A stretch of 64,000 bases of DNA from Aplectana chamaeleonis (GCA_029168955.1 JAPDOI010000434.1:248001-312000), one strand, 5' to 3'; positions 33,324 through 44,180 are shown, numbered from the stretch's first letter. Numbers and translations: made by a program. The notes: generated by a model from the letters alone, not told the origin.

Positions 33324-36034
33324 ATGCCGAAGTTCAATGAGAGTCGTACATGGCAACTGCTTCGAAATGTACCAGCTGAATTCCAACGACTCGTCCAACA
33401 AGCATTGTCTCTGAGGCAAAAGATCGTGTCAACGAAGCAATCAATCCACTTCCTCTCCCGATGCCTGAGCCACAACGTCGTCCCGATGTTTATCACGAAG
33501 AAGAAATTGCGTGACGTATGCGGAAGGTCGGCAACCGATCCAAGGATACGAAAAATCGAGCTGCAACTTCCCGAACCGCTCTACGCGATAAGAAAGATCA
33601 TTTGTTCATTATGCTGAATAAATGCAAGTTCGGAAAGAACAGAATTGTATACAGTTTTTGGAGGGTCGTCTTTCTGGGGGGAGGATAGTGGGGGAAGTCA
33701 AAAATCTATTCGTGATCATATACGGTCTAAGGCAGAAGGCATCTCTAATAAAAGAAATACCCGATGACCTTTTGCATGTACAGCTCCATGGCCAGAAGAA
33801 TTGGCCTTAACCTAGTTTTGTATCGTATCAAGGTCCTAACCATCAAACAGTCAGTAGTGCAACCGAGGTCGGTAAATTCCTAGAGTTACCGTGTGTTGGA
33901 ACCAATGCCTCCCTCTCCGAAAATGCACTCGCGGTTTTAAAACTGGGTCCCGGCTTTCTCCGTCTCAGAGAATTTTTCACCTCATGTCATGCGTAAAGTC
34001 GTCTGGCGGTCTCTACGAGCTTCCAAGATCGCCTCCGTTAGAAAGGCTAAGATCGAAGGTGGGCAAATCAGTGCGGCGCAAACTCCGGGCGGCGTTTCCC
34101 TAATTTCATCCCCTTCCCACAAACGTATTTCAAAACAGCTTAGAAACCCACATATAGGGCGTCGATATAAACTTTCGTCTGTCTTTGCCGACGAAGTTTT
34201 CAGGGTGTTTAAACGTTTTCAAGAGAGGAAAATCCCCAAGAATCTGAGCCAGTTGCAATTTGTGGTCTTAAAAGAGGTGCGCTGAACTTGATAGACTCCA
34301 ATAACATCCGTTTAATCCGTCAGCGACAAAGTGTGGGGGAAGTTAGTTGCAACGCAATCCCCTCATGATATGGACGTGGCAATAACTGGGAAACCATCTG
34401 TCCGTTACGTCCATTTATCGCCCCCTCCCTCGGATGTAAAGAGTTCAGATCCCAATATCGCAGGCCGAATAGGTTATGGTTGCGGAGGCCAAATTGAAAA
34501 CTGGTCTATCCTGCAAGTCAATAATTACGCGCCCTAAAATTGAAACCCTAACTTGTCCCGCTTTGTACTTGCTCTTCATCAAAACTCATAAATTCGGGGC
34601 ATCGGAGGAACTTTTTCAAGTCACCCGGCCGCAGTCAGTGTTAGACCCATCATCAGCTGCGTGGATGGTCCCACGGACCGAATCGCATGGTTTCTCAGTT
34701 CAGTACTCAGCCAACTCTCACCTTTCATTCCAGCTCACCTGCACAATACACAAGTTTTTCTTGACCGCCTGCGCTCCACACAACTAAGCTGCAGTTGTGT
34801 ATGGGAATCTTTTGACGTTACATCGCTTTACACCAATGTTAGCGATGACTCCGGAATGCAGGCGATTTTTGAGCTTTTAAACCAGCACCAAAGCAGCGTC
34901 AATATGTATGGGCTCTCTGTGCGCAATCTTATGGTTCTCCTGAAAGAATGCCTCAGTCGTAATGTTTTCAAGAGGGCGGGTAGCTACTTTTCCCAATTGC
35001 GGGGGCTGGCTGTGGGACAGCGGCTGGCACCAACGCTCGCCCTCGCCTTCATGGCAAAGGTCGAAACACCTGTGCTCGAAACTCTTCCCTTGTTTTACAG
35101 TCGTTACATTGACGACTGTTTCATAATTTGCTCGACGCAACAGGAGCTGAACCACTGTTTCGACTTAATGAACGCCCAGTCCGAACACATCAAGCTAATT
35201 CGGGAAAAGCCTTGCGATAGCTGGTTGCCTTTCTTAAATGTTCAGGTTCAACTTCTGAGGGATAGAAAAATTACAAAATGGTATCGCAAGCCCTCAAACA
35301 AAAACATTTTAGTCCACTGGCAATCGGCCCACCCCACCCAAACTAAAAGGCCAGTTGTCCGGAATATGTTCCACACCGCAGTTAATGTGTGTTCGGACGA
35401 ACAAGAACACACGAATCTAAAAGACTCGCAAGCCAAAATGCACTTCTCAACGGATATGAACCTCATCCAACGAGGTCAAGACCCGGGCGCGAGCAAGACC
35501 CAAAGGACCGCCCAGCGATAAAATTTCTTTCATGATACCATTCATCTCCGGATGAAGTGAGCAGCGCCGTCAGAAAGTGCTTAAGAAGAACGGGGTTAGA
35601 AAACTCAGTGACTCTGGTGGACATCCCACCCAATAATTTGAAACGTCAACTGGTCAGAAATCGCCCATACGATCGAGCCTGCGTTATACCACAATGCGTC
35701 ATTTTGCCCTCAGGGCAGGGAAGGTGATTGTGCTGCTGCAGGTGTCATTTATCTCATCACATGCCAGAGCTGCGGTGAGGAATATATCGGAGAGACAGCT
35801 CGACCACTGAATCTGCGTATCAAAGAGCACTTAGATGGGAAAGGAAGGTCGCGTAGTTACACTGCACTGGGGACCCACAGAGATAATTGCCACCAGGGGG
35901 AAGATTTTGAGGTGCGAGTGGAGATACTGGCGCGGGAGGTCACGACAAGTGCGGGTAAAGCTCTCGAGGCGTTCTGGATCCATGCGACAGATCCCAAGAT
36001 CAACCGGAAGGACGAGGGACTATATTTAACCCGG
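33324..36034 (+). pseudogene. PLE unit 4, indel-rich and 3'-interrupted
   Basis: Start and first 240 bp match the other units. From about 33565 to 34560 there are dozens of 1-4 nt indels, mostly insertions, so the unit is about 67 nt longer than unit 2 over the same span. From 34600 to 35500 it again matches unit 2 closely (YIDD near 35110). The shared TAG (near 34038) and both shared frameshifts are present. The unit stops at 36034, some 40 bp before its expected stop codon, where a different repeat begins. The missing end resumes at 41092. Confidence 0.85.
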
Positions 36035-36697
36035 ACGGGTTCTAGCTACGATAGCTAAAACCCGCATATTCTTGTGTCGACGGTACAAGGGTGCAAATTC
36101 TACGCGTATTCTACGTAAAAACGAAGGCTAAATTCAGTACATTGATCTCTCTGTCGCTAAACCCGTATATTCTCGCTATAATTTTGTAGCGAGAATCTAC
36201 GGATTTAGCGACAGGTTGTGTTGAAATGCAATCTCACACCCGCGTTGGCTACGCGGAACGCAGGGATGCCGTTCAAACAGTGTTGGCCCAGTCATCTCAT
36301 TGAGTGATTACTCGACGCTCTGTGGCTGGCCGTGGAGGGTATCTCCGTGTCGCTCTCTGGGTCACCATGGTGAGGATAATTTTGACCATTGGGATGCGGC
36401 AGGCCGTGGGGAAGAAACGGCGAAGCTGTCGATCGCAGCTGAGATTGCCTTTCTAGAACGAGTCAGGACTGGGTGGGTCGATCGACCGAGTGCAGTAAAG
36501 AGAATAAGCGTAGAATATGCGGGTGCCGTAGCGAGAATTTACGTAGAATATGCGGGCGCTGTAGCTAAAATTTCACCAACTGAGGCTAAACTTTCCGTAA
36601 TTTACGTAGAATCTCGGGTCAAAATTAGACTAGATGCCTCCGAAACCCTGGGCATCTCCGGTTTCCCTGTGAGGCATCTAGCTACGCACTGGCAGAG
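36035..36697 (+). mobile_element. TIR element family B, copy 2 (left end missing)
   Basis: This matches 13799-14523 in the opposite orientation. The right terminal repeat GAGGCATCTAGCTACGCAC is present (36671-36689), while the left 80 bp or so are missing at the junction with Penelope unit 4. The conserved hairpin is at 36151-36214. An open frame (36300 onward) shares about 95 codons with copy 1, for example ISVEYAGAVARIYVEYAGAV, before running into the TA microsatellite. Confidence 0.65.
36151..36214. repeat. 64-nt hairpin inside TIR element B (copy 2)
   Basis: CTGTCGCTAA at 36151 pairs with TTAGCGACAG at 36205-36214 through a stem of about 28 bp. The stem is kept in both family copies. Confidence 0.7.
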
Positions 36698-36792
<95 letters not shown>

Positions 36793-36799
36793 TATATAT
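36698..36799. repeat. (TA)n microsatellite, left of RTE fragment
   Basis: This is about 100 bp of TA repeats with a few interruptions (GTATAT, GATATA, ATAATA). It abuts the truncated RTE copy. Confidence 0.95.
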
Positions 36800-36967
36800 G
36801 TTTCGTTTCAGAGGAAATGGAATAGTGACAGCTGGATGGAATGTGTTCAAATTGTGGCTGAAGACCGTGAAAAATGGACACGGCTGACTACTAGGACGGC
36901 ACACCTCGGTGAAGATGCGGAATGACCGCGTCAGGCGAAAGCCAACCGATTAAGTCAAGTAAGTAAG

Positions 36968-36968
<1 letters not shown>
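36798..36968 (+). mobile_element. 5'-truncated RTE 3' end
   Basis: The sequence matches 6655-6829 of the RTE element, coding for the last 40 or so residues (RKWNSDSWMECVQIVAED) and the stop, plus the AAGTCAAGTAAGTAAGTC tail. The copy is only about 170 bp long and is flanked on both sides by TA microsatellite. Confidence 0.85.

Positions 36969-37010
<42 letters not shown>
36969..37010. repeat. (TA)n microsatellite, right of RTE fragment
   Basis: A pure TA run of about 42 bp follows the RTE tail. With the left run it probably formed one microsatellite before the RTE fragment was inserted. Confidence 0.9.
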
Positions 37011-37014
<4 letters not shown>

Positions 37015-37158
37015 CACAAGTTTACACTCGTGTGAAAAAAAAAGAAAACAGGAAAACGAACAATCAACCTCAAACGGAGTATTCAAAGCAAAGGTACTGT
37101 AAACCAATGAAACGAGAACAACGATGGATCAGTCCGAAGAATAACGAGCAACCCAGCA

Positions 37159-39982
37159 CTACGGAGGGTCACTCCGCCGCTCCCCGGAAGCCAGTTTCAT
37201 GTGCACTAAGTTCTTATAGGCGCCGAAGTTTATAGGAATAGTATCGTTCCTACTGAGATCTTTGAATACCGGAACAATTCTATTAGTAAAAAAGCAGCGC
37301 CGACACTCAAGATTTGACACGGTACGGTGGAATTTAATCGGACCCCCCCCGGGTTACCGAATCTCTCGTTCTCACGAAATCCCCAGGCCTGAGACCAAAC
37401 TTGCCATTGAAAAGGATATGATGGAACAGAAATAAATCATTCTTCTTCCTTCTGAGAGCCAAAGGCTCAAGGTCAAAGAGTGCATTTCTTTCAGCAGCGG
37501 AGGGCAATTGCCCATAAATGAAGCCATGCTGTCTGATAAGAATTCTTCTAGTAAAATTGTTCTGTATCTTTTCCAATCTATAAATGTTCTTGAGTTTGGC
37601 GGGGTTGAATACCGGGGTACCGTACTCGAGTAGAGGCCTTACATACGTGGTGTAAGCTCTGATAAGCACAGAGGGATTGCAAGTTGACAAACCCCTGAAA
37701 ATATTATTCATGGCAAAAGTTGCTTTATTCGAGATAGATTCACAGTGCTTATCAAAACTCAGACTTGTAGTAATAGTGAACCCTAAATCAGTTATTTGGT
37801 CAACTTTTCGGATCTGACAGCCACTGACGGTATATTTACTGTTAGCATTGCTATTACCCTAGTGGAGAACCTTCGTTTTTTCTTTTGCCAACGGGAGATT
37901 CCAATCGCGAGACCAAGTACTAACAATGTCAATAGACTGTTGTAGCAGGATACAGTTCTCCGGTTGGGAAACGTCCCGATAGATCTTGATATCATCCGCA
38001 AATGCACTGAAACCAGTGTCACAGGAAGTGACAAGACTGGCGATTTCGTGAGTGTATATGTTGGAAAGTATGGGCGACAATACCCCGCCTTGTGGTACAC
38101 CACTCAGGACTGGCCGTGGAGTTGCGTGAGAAGAGTCAACACAGACCGAGAACGTCCTGTCAGTTAGGAACGAACGTACCCATGAAACTATTCGCGGATG
38201 GATACCAACCATTGAGAGTTTTTGCAATAATTTGTCATGAGGAACCTTGTCAAAAGCCTTAGCAAAATCAAAATACACAACATCATCACTCTTCCCAACA
38301 TCTAGGAAAGCCGTCCACTTGTTTAGTGCTTCTATGGTTGCCGACACAGTGGACTTCCCTTCCTGGAAACCATGTTGGAAGGGAGAGATAACCTGATTCG
38401 CTTCCAAGTGACAAACGATTCTCTTCATCAGAATTTTTTCGAACAGCCGTGAGAAAATAGATGTTATACTGATTGGTATGAAATTAGCAGGGTCTGTGAA
38501 AGAGGGCTTTTTTGGAATGGGGGTAACAAATGATTGCCTCCATTTGATGGGGACTTCACCAGACATGAAGCTCAGATTGAAAATGAACTCCAGGGGACCT
38601 GCAATATCAAGAGCGATCTGCTTGACAAAGCTGAGTGGTATGGCGTCGGGAGTGATAGAGTTGGGTGAGGGCCAGGCAAGAAGTTCCTTGATAATTTCAT
38701 CCTTGTAGAACCAGCATGAATCAGCCATAACAGCGAAAGAATTGGAGACAGGTAGACTGTCCATAGAAGAGACGTCAGAAAACGACTTTTGAAATACGTC
38801 CGCCAACAACTCAGCTCTATCACTAGCATTCCTCACCAATGCCCCATTGGGGTTTTTGAGAACTCCAACACCTGATTTTTCCAGGCGTTTAGAGTTGATA
38901 AATCTGAAGAAGGAATGTTTATCACTTGACTCGACAGCGTTTTTGTCAGTATGGTTATTATACTTCTTCAATTTATTAGCAAAACGTTCACTAACTTTTT
39001 TGAACCGTTCCCAGAACTCAGCACAGTCCTGAGTTTTAGCCAAATGCCACGCCTCCGATCTCAACCGCTCAAGGTTGGTTAAATGCGGTGGGAGTCTTCG
39101 CTTATTACGGTAACACGGTTCGAGGGGAACGAAAGTATCAATGCAATGATGGATGATAGAAAGAAAAAGCTCGTACTTCTCGTCCACACTGACAACAGTG
39201 CCCAAGGAACCGAACCAGTCTACATGAAGTAAATGGTTGCGAATAGCGTCGAGATTTGCTTTCCTAAAATTCCTTCTATACACAACGGGAGCATTACACC
39301 CTGGAAGGTTAAGTGCAAAATGAACGGTAGAGCGATCACTGGACCCCAACGGCGGAGAAATGCTTACTGAATTCACCATGCAGTTATCATTACACAGAAC
39401 TAGGTCAAGAATATGACCACCACGGGTCGACGCCCTAACAAATAGCTCAAGGCGATGACTCGAGCACACAGCTAAAAAACTTCTTGAGATGGAACTCACA
39501 TTGGCAAAAGCAGATGGTTCATTCCAATTGATATCCGGGAGGTTAAAATCGCCTGTGATGATAGAAGGCCAGCTACAAGAAATAAGGTCGCCGATGGTAC
39601 TGAACAGTTGCTCAGACAAATTCGAAGTACAAGATGGTGTCCTGTACACAACCAGAAACCGTATGGGTTGCAAGTCGATTTCCAAATCCGTGCAAAGGAT
39701 TTCATATGCATCAGGGACAGAATCCTGGAACACAACTGGACGAAAAAGTTTCCTAGCCAGAAAAATAACTCCTCCACCCTTTTTGCGAAGACGGTCCGAC
39801 CTCAGAACTTCGTAATGCGAGCACCAGTCACCCAGTAGAGAAACCGACCCAACCCCACCGTTCAACCATGTTTCAGTTAGAGAGATAATGTCCGTGTCGA
39901 ATTTTTGAAGCAAGAATTTCACCGCGTCAACGTTCTTTACTAGTGAGCGAATGTTAGTGGCAATACATGTGAGGCGGCACAA
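37159..39982 (-). pseudogene. CR1 ORF2: endonuclease-reverse transcriptase
   Basis: The endonuclease shows ATNIRSL, SLTETWLN, LVVYRTPS, ITGDFNLPDINW and GGHILDLVL. The final catalytic SDH is SDR here (SDRSTVHF; Arg codon at 39334-39332), so nicking activity is doubtful. RT has ITSIFSRLFEKILMKRI, the catalytic Asp in YFDFAKAFDKVPHDKL, SGVPQGGVLSPILSNIY and FADDIKIY. An in-frame TAG (37861-37859) follows KTKVLH, after which the frame continues to YVRPLLEYGTPVFNP and the CR1-type C-terminus. One extra C in a run of eight (37343-37350) shifts the frame before the end GAYKNLVHMKLASGER (stop 37161-37159). The start at 39982 is a TTG-begun open frame; the frame is open upstream and overlaps the ORF1 end, so the true start is uncertain. 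About 940 codons, the normal size. Confidence 0.8.
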
Positions 39983-39999
39983 ATTTATCCGGGGAGAGT

Positions 40000-40836
40000 T
40001 TAGCAGTTTCCCGAGCTCGTAGGGGCCGGGTCACACAGGGAAGATGCAGGAGGATCAGTTACAATGTTCGAGGTGCTGGCATGATTTACATTCACAGGAG
40101 CAACGATATTTCCGGAACTAGAGTTGGGACGCTGCCGTTGTGCCCTGACCCTGTCCCTCTCCTTCTTTGAAAGAGAGGGCCTTATAAAGACCCCCCTGGA
40201 GGAGAAGGATTTGAGCCAGTGGGCTCGACGACAGACTAGATTAGCGTGAAACGTTGTAGGCAAGACCAACTTAATCAAGCGTGACCTACCAGAATTCGGC
40301 TTACCCATCCGATAAATGAATGTGGGCCTGCACTCAACCTCCAAATGATCTAATATCTTAGCAATACAATTCTCATCATGTAATACCCTAACCGATGATA
40401 TGACATCGGAAGATTCATCATTACCAGAGATCACTACCGACCGCTTCCTCTCACGTTTCTCAAACGTGCAATCACAGTTATTAGTACGCCTAACAGGAGA
40501 GGACGAGCGCACAGTTAAGTTGTGGGAAAGCTCAGACTTGAGAGCTACAATTTCAGCTTGTAATACGGCATTATCCTGAAGTAGCTGGGCATTCTCAGCG
40601 GCTAACGACCTATTCTCATCTACAAGTTCAAGATTTTTCGACATGATTAAATCAAACTTCTCCCTCATAGACGAGAATTCGCTTATCACAAGCTTCAAAT
40701 GCGTTGGAAGCGTTGCATCCTTCATCAATTCCACAACAGCACTAGCAAAATCCTACGGTGCTTGTGATCCAACTTCTCCGCCGCGACTTGTAGATGCTCG
40801 CGTCTGAACAGGAGAGCGGCGAACACGGTTAGGCAT
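40000..40836 (-). pseudogene. CR1 ORF1: coiled-coil nucleic-acid-binding protein
   Basis: The ATG at 40836 starts MPNRVRRSPVQTRAS. A TAG at 40755-40753 interrupts the frame after 27 codons, and it continues to the stop at 40002-40000. The visible parts are a heptad-like coiled coil (LELVDENRSLAAENAQLLQD), a RRM-like middle part (SVRVLHDENCIAKILDHL, YRMGKPNSGRSRLIKLVL) and a Ser/Pro-rich tail. ORF1 proteins of this type bind element RNA. If translation starts at an internal codon near 40734, 244 codons are open. Confidence 0.65.
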
Positions 40837-41091
40837 ACTTACGAAACAGATGAGTTGAAGCTAATAGACCTGTGATGGTGGCTTGTTGAAAAGTCGAGTA
40901 TATGATTTCGCACCCCGCCACAGAGGTACTCGCAGTTAGTAGACGTTGACAATAGACCAAGAGCAGTATATATAAACGTCGGCTGCTTGACGAGATACGT
41001 GCGATTCAATAGCGCATTTGATATCCAACCATCAAATATACGAGTGGTAGGCCGGAGAACAGCAAGGTACCTCAAATTTGGGTAATTAAAC
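40837..41091 (-). promoter_or_regulatory. CR1 5' untranslated region (internal promoter expected)
   Basis: About 255 bp lie between the Penelope junction and the ORF1 ATG, without coding. CR1 LINEs carry their promoter here by family knowledge; no specific motif is recognised, although a TATATATAA stretch (near 40970) is present. Confidence 0.4.
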
Positions 41092-41437
41092 CAGACTTGC
41101 CTTCTGATTCGGGCCGAATTTCTGTTCCATCGGTGCCCCTCCGTACTCCCACTGATCCATGATCGCTTGAGGACTTGATTAGGTACGATAAGTTGTCTAC
41201 TTTTCTCCTGTTTATCAGTTTGGAATGTTGGGAGTCGATTTTCTGTAGAGAGTTTACCGTTACGGCGTTTGATCGTGTATTTTTATAATTGGAATTGGCT
41301 CTTTCAGACTCTTAAGAAGGCGAAACCGCCGAAAAGTCAGTCGAACAAAGTCGGTTACCACCTCGTGCCAAGCTGTATACAACCTCAACAATATTATATT
41401 AATGCCGAGGTTCAATGAGAGTCGTACGTGGCAGTTG
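41092..41437 (+). mobile_element. Displaced end of Penelope unit 4: PLTR and start of a next unit
   Basis: CAGACTTGCCTTCTGA at 41092 is the end of the PLE coding region, followed by the PLTR spacer and the ATG of a further unit (41401, MPRFNESRT), which breaks off at about 41437. It continues unit 4 across the inserted 36035-41091 segment; about 17 bp of the PLE are missing at the joint. It is more diverged than the other PLTRs. Confidence 0.8.
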
Positions 41438-42045
41438 TAGGTTAAGTGCTGAACGAGTTATTTGGAAAAATCCTGGCTTCAATAAACTAAACTTTATACT
41501 CTATCGTTTGAAACTTTCCTCTCATCTTGAGAAAGCCTTTGAAGAGAATTAAATAGGTAAGTGTTCTTCTTTAAAATGCACTGAGGGCTCACAGCTGGGC
41601 CCACACCTAAGTACTGAGAAAACGCGAAAAATGTTGCAGAACCCTTACCAGGGAAATTTTGTTCAAAGGCCTTCTCTGGGGATGCGAGTTGTCTTAAACG
41701 GTAGGGTTCAGAGCGTAGTTTTTTAAAGATTTAAGGATTTTTCCAGGTACCTTATTTAGAACTTAAGTTACTGCAGTTTTAAAACCCAAATTTATGTTCC
41801 GACTTTTTTCATCGTCTCCCGCTATCTATGTAGCGGTCTTCGGCGTTACTCTGAGATGATGAGAGTTTGTAACCAGGGTAAGTCGATCAAGCTGGACTCA
41901 AATATCCTACTCTCATGACTCCTAGTTCTCAAAATTGACGACTTTCGGCGGGACCACGGCTGAGAAAGGTGTGATCCCGTATACTGTAGCGCTCTTCAGC
42001 ATCTATGTTGGACGGTGAAAGTGAGTATGCAGGGTAAATCGAGGG
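41438..42045 (-). repeat. Flanking repeat family R, right copy (inverted)
   Basis: Sequence from about 41560 is the reverse complement of 43455-43896 and is related to the reverse complement of 21290-21719. Shared words include CTCAAATATCCTACTCTCATGA and GATAGCGGGAGACGAT (reverse). This places matching repeats in mirror orientation on both sides of the Penelope locus. Confidence 0.7.
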
Positions 42046-42896
42046 TACTTTCAAGCAATCATCCGAATTTCTCGAGAAGTGAAAGTCAAAACTACCTCGA
42101 AACCAATGCCCTCGGGTCCAATAGCCCTACAAAGCCCATCCCGAACCGTGGTAAAAGAGCTGAGAATGAGTCGCTTGAGTGAGTGACGATCAGGTCAAGC
42201 ATTTTCAATCGAATCAACACGAGGTAAGATGCATTTGCAGGTGTCTCTCTTCCAGTGGCTCCCGCCAAACCTGTGGCCGTATTCATGAAATTACAGGAGC
42301 CTCCCAGGAGGGTCCGAAGTCCGCTGACAGCATACGTCGGCTGGTTGTAAAAACCTTCCCGGGAGGTTCCCGCCGTTTTGTGAATACAGCCACTGGTCGA
42401 TCGACTGAATCCAACCCTGTCGACACGCACGGAAACAGTGACAGACGGGTGCGAAAAATCCACCTAAAGAGCTCTTCTGCGACTGCTTGTGTTCGGAACA
42501 GGGCTCGACGCGGGTGTGGGCTCCCACAGAGTGGGGTCTGAGCTCCGGAGGGGTGGAAGCGGGGGGGTCTGATCTTTGGACGAAGACCAACTGAACCAAC
42601 GTGTTAGTGAGTAGAAATCGTCAGGAGCAATTTATCACGTAGATTTAAAATATAGATTGCGATTCAACTAAAAGGCTGATTGAACTGATTCACGAGTCGC
42701 AAAGTTCAATTAGGAAGCTTGGGGTGAAGTAAAGGTCTTCTCAGAATAATAGTCAAGACATATGAATCCACCATGTAAAAAGTCCAAAGCAGTTTGACGA
42801 CTAAATGCCGAATGATTTCTGCAAATGTTTTTCATGAGTCACGAGAGTTGATATTTGGGTAGAGCGGTTTCGATTCACCCTATACACTCACTTTTA
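42046..42896. other. Spacer with one short MITE
   Basis: Apart from the hairpin MITE at 42275-42391, this stretch holds only short open frames on both strands (for example 42179-42541) with no recognisable domain. Confidence 0.4.
42275..42391. mobile_element. 117-bp hairpin MITE with GGCCGTATTCAT ends
   Basis: GGCCGTATTCATGAAA (42275) pairs with TTTTGTGAATACAGCC (42376-42391), and the arms extend to CCTCCCAGG and CCTCCCGGGAGG, giving TIRs of about 37 bp. A single end with GGGGCCGTATTCACAA is seen near 54371, suggesting a dispersed family. No clear target duplication is seen. Confidence 0.6.
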
Positions 42897-43446
42897 AAGG
42901 CTGTGGTCACGATGAAAAACGTTATAGAAAAAACTACAAAAATCAGCTTAGATCAAAAACAGCTGAAAAACTATGAAGGTAGAGCGAAGAAAAACGGGCT
43001 AGAATTAGAGTTTCTAGGACCCAAAGAAGCTGTTTCGTGCACACGTGCACAGCGATGACGAAAAAGATCGTCGCCTCATGCCGAGCAGTCAAAAATCATC
43101 GACATTCAGAGGACGAAATAAATGCAAATTTAACGAATAAAAACAGTTGAACAATGAAAGCATCACTTCAGTCAACGTTTTTGACAAGATGTGTACATAA
43201 ATCCAAAGCTTCATTGATTGAAATTCAATTTCAAGCCAGCTGATGTTCTTGATATAAGAGGTCACCGATGCCGATGATGTGGAGTGGGCTCGTCCACCAT
43301 CAAAAGACAAGAAAATTCAGGCTTCAAATTTGGGCCAAAACAGTGGTTTTTTCGCGATTTCTTCTCATAGGTTCTACTACTCGAGACCCACAAAAGGGTT
43401 TAGAGAAAAAAAGACCACAAGCATATTTGATCGCGACCACTGCCTT
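42897..43446. mobile_element. TA-flanked MITE (AAGGCAGTG family), copy M1
   Basis: The ends AAGGCTGTGGTCACGATG and GCGACCACTGCCTT are flanked by TA on both sides (42895-42896 and 43447-43448). TA duplication plus short TIRs and no coding region point to a Tc1/mariner-type nonautonomous element, 550 bp. Confidence 0.7.
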
Positions 43447-43454
43447 TAACATCC

Positions 43455-43896
43455 CAGGTGAGCGCTGAAGACCGCTACAGTATATGGGATCACACCTTTC
43501 TCAGGTGTGGTCCCGCCGAAAGTCGTACATTTTGAGAATTAGGAGTCATGAGAGTAGGATATTTGAGTCCAGCTTGATCGATTTACCCTGGTTACAAACT
43601 TTCATCATCTCAGAGTAACGCCGAAGACCGCTACATAGATAGCGGGAGACGATCAAAAAAATCGGAACATAAATTTGGGTTTTAAATCTGCAGTAACTTA
43701 AGTTCTAAATAAGGTACCCGGAAAAATCCTCAAGTCTTCAAGAAACTACGCTCTGAACTCTACCGTTTAAGACCACCAGCATCCCCGGAGAAGGCCTTTG
43801 AAGAAAGTTTTCCTGATGTGGGTTCTGCAACATTTTTCGCGTTTTCTCAGAACTTAGGTGTGGGCCCAGCTGTGGACCCTCAGTACATTTTAAAGA
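43455..43896 (+). repeat. Flanking repeat family R, third copy
   Basis: This is the inverted partner of about 41560-42045. Together they form an inverted repeat around 42046-43454, which contains MITE M1. The copy ends abruptly at 43896, where the left arm of the giant inverted repeat begins. Confidence 0.75.
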
Positions 43897-44091
43897 ATTC
43901 ATTGCACTGATAGGTATCATCCATCTAGCGGTCAACTCCTCCACGCTCAAAAATCAACGTAAATATGAGAGGGCATATTTTGGCCCAAAAACGCGTCTTT
44001 CGTGTCCTTTTTAAGCATGCCACCACCAGGATTTAAGGCACCATACCTTCGGTAAACCATGGAGATATCGGAAGTGCAATTGTGAACACTG

Positions 44092-44095
44092 CCTT
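44092..44095. mobile_element. Truncated right end of an AAGGCAGTG-family MITE
   Basis: TGTGAACACTGCCTT ends at 44095, followed by TA. It is the mirror partner of the left end of copy M2 at 53257; the body runs leftward to 43897 and is cut there, where repeat R starts. Confidence 0.5.
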
Positions 44096-44180
44096 TAATC
44101 GTTAACTTTCGGAAGAAAACCGCATTAGGCCATTAATGCGTTAACACAATAACGTTATAACGCACAGCCCTGGCGTATAC

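Larger units (their letters stand above)
37011..41091 (-). mobile_element. CR1-like non-LTR retrotransposon, nearly intact
   Basis: On the minus strand, a 5' leader (41091-40837), ORF1 (40836-40000), ORF2 (39982-37159) and a short 3' region (to about 37011) make a two-ORF LINE of about 4.1 kb. ORF2 motifs are those of the CR1 clade. The element lies inside the interrupted end of Penelope unit 4. Few lesions are visible: one stop in ORF1, one stop and one homopolymer frameshift in ORF2, and a changed catalytic residue in the endonuclease. Confidence 0.8.

Noticed and set aside
24960..36034. Regularly spaced repeats suggesting a CRISPR array or satellite
   Set aside because: The 2.97-kb units encode Penelope RT and GIY-YIG proteins; they are tandem retroelement copies.
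36602..37073. Open frames made of Ile-Tyr repeats on both strands
   Set aside because: They are translations of the TA microsatellites flanking the RTE fragment.
39489..39838. Plus-strand open frames of 76-108 codons
   Set aside because: They are shadows of the CR1 ORF2 endonuclease on the other strand.
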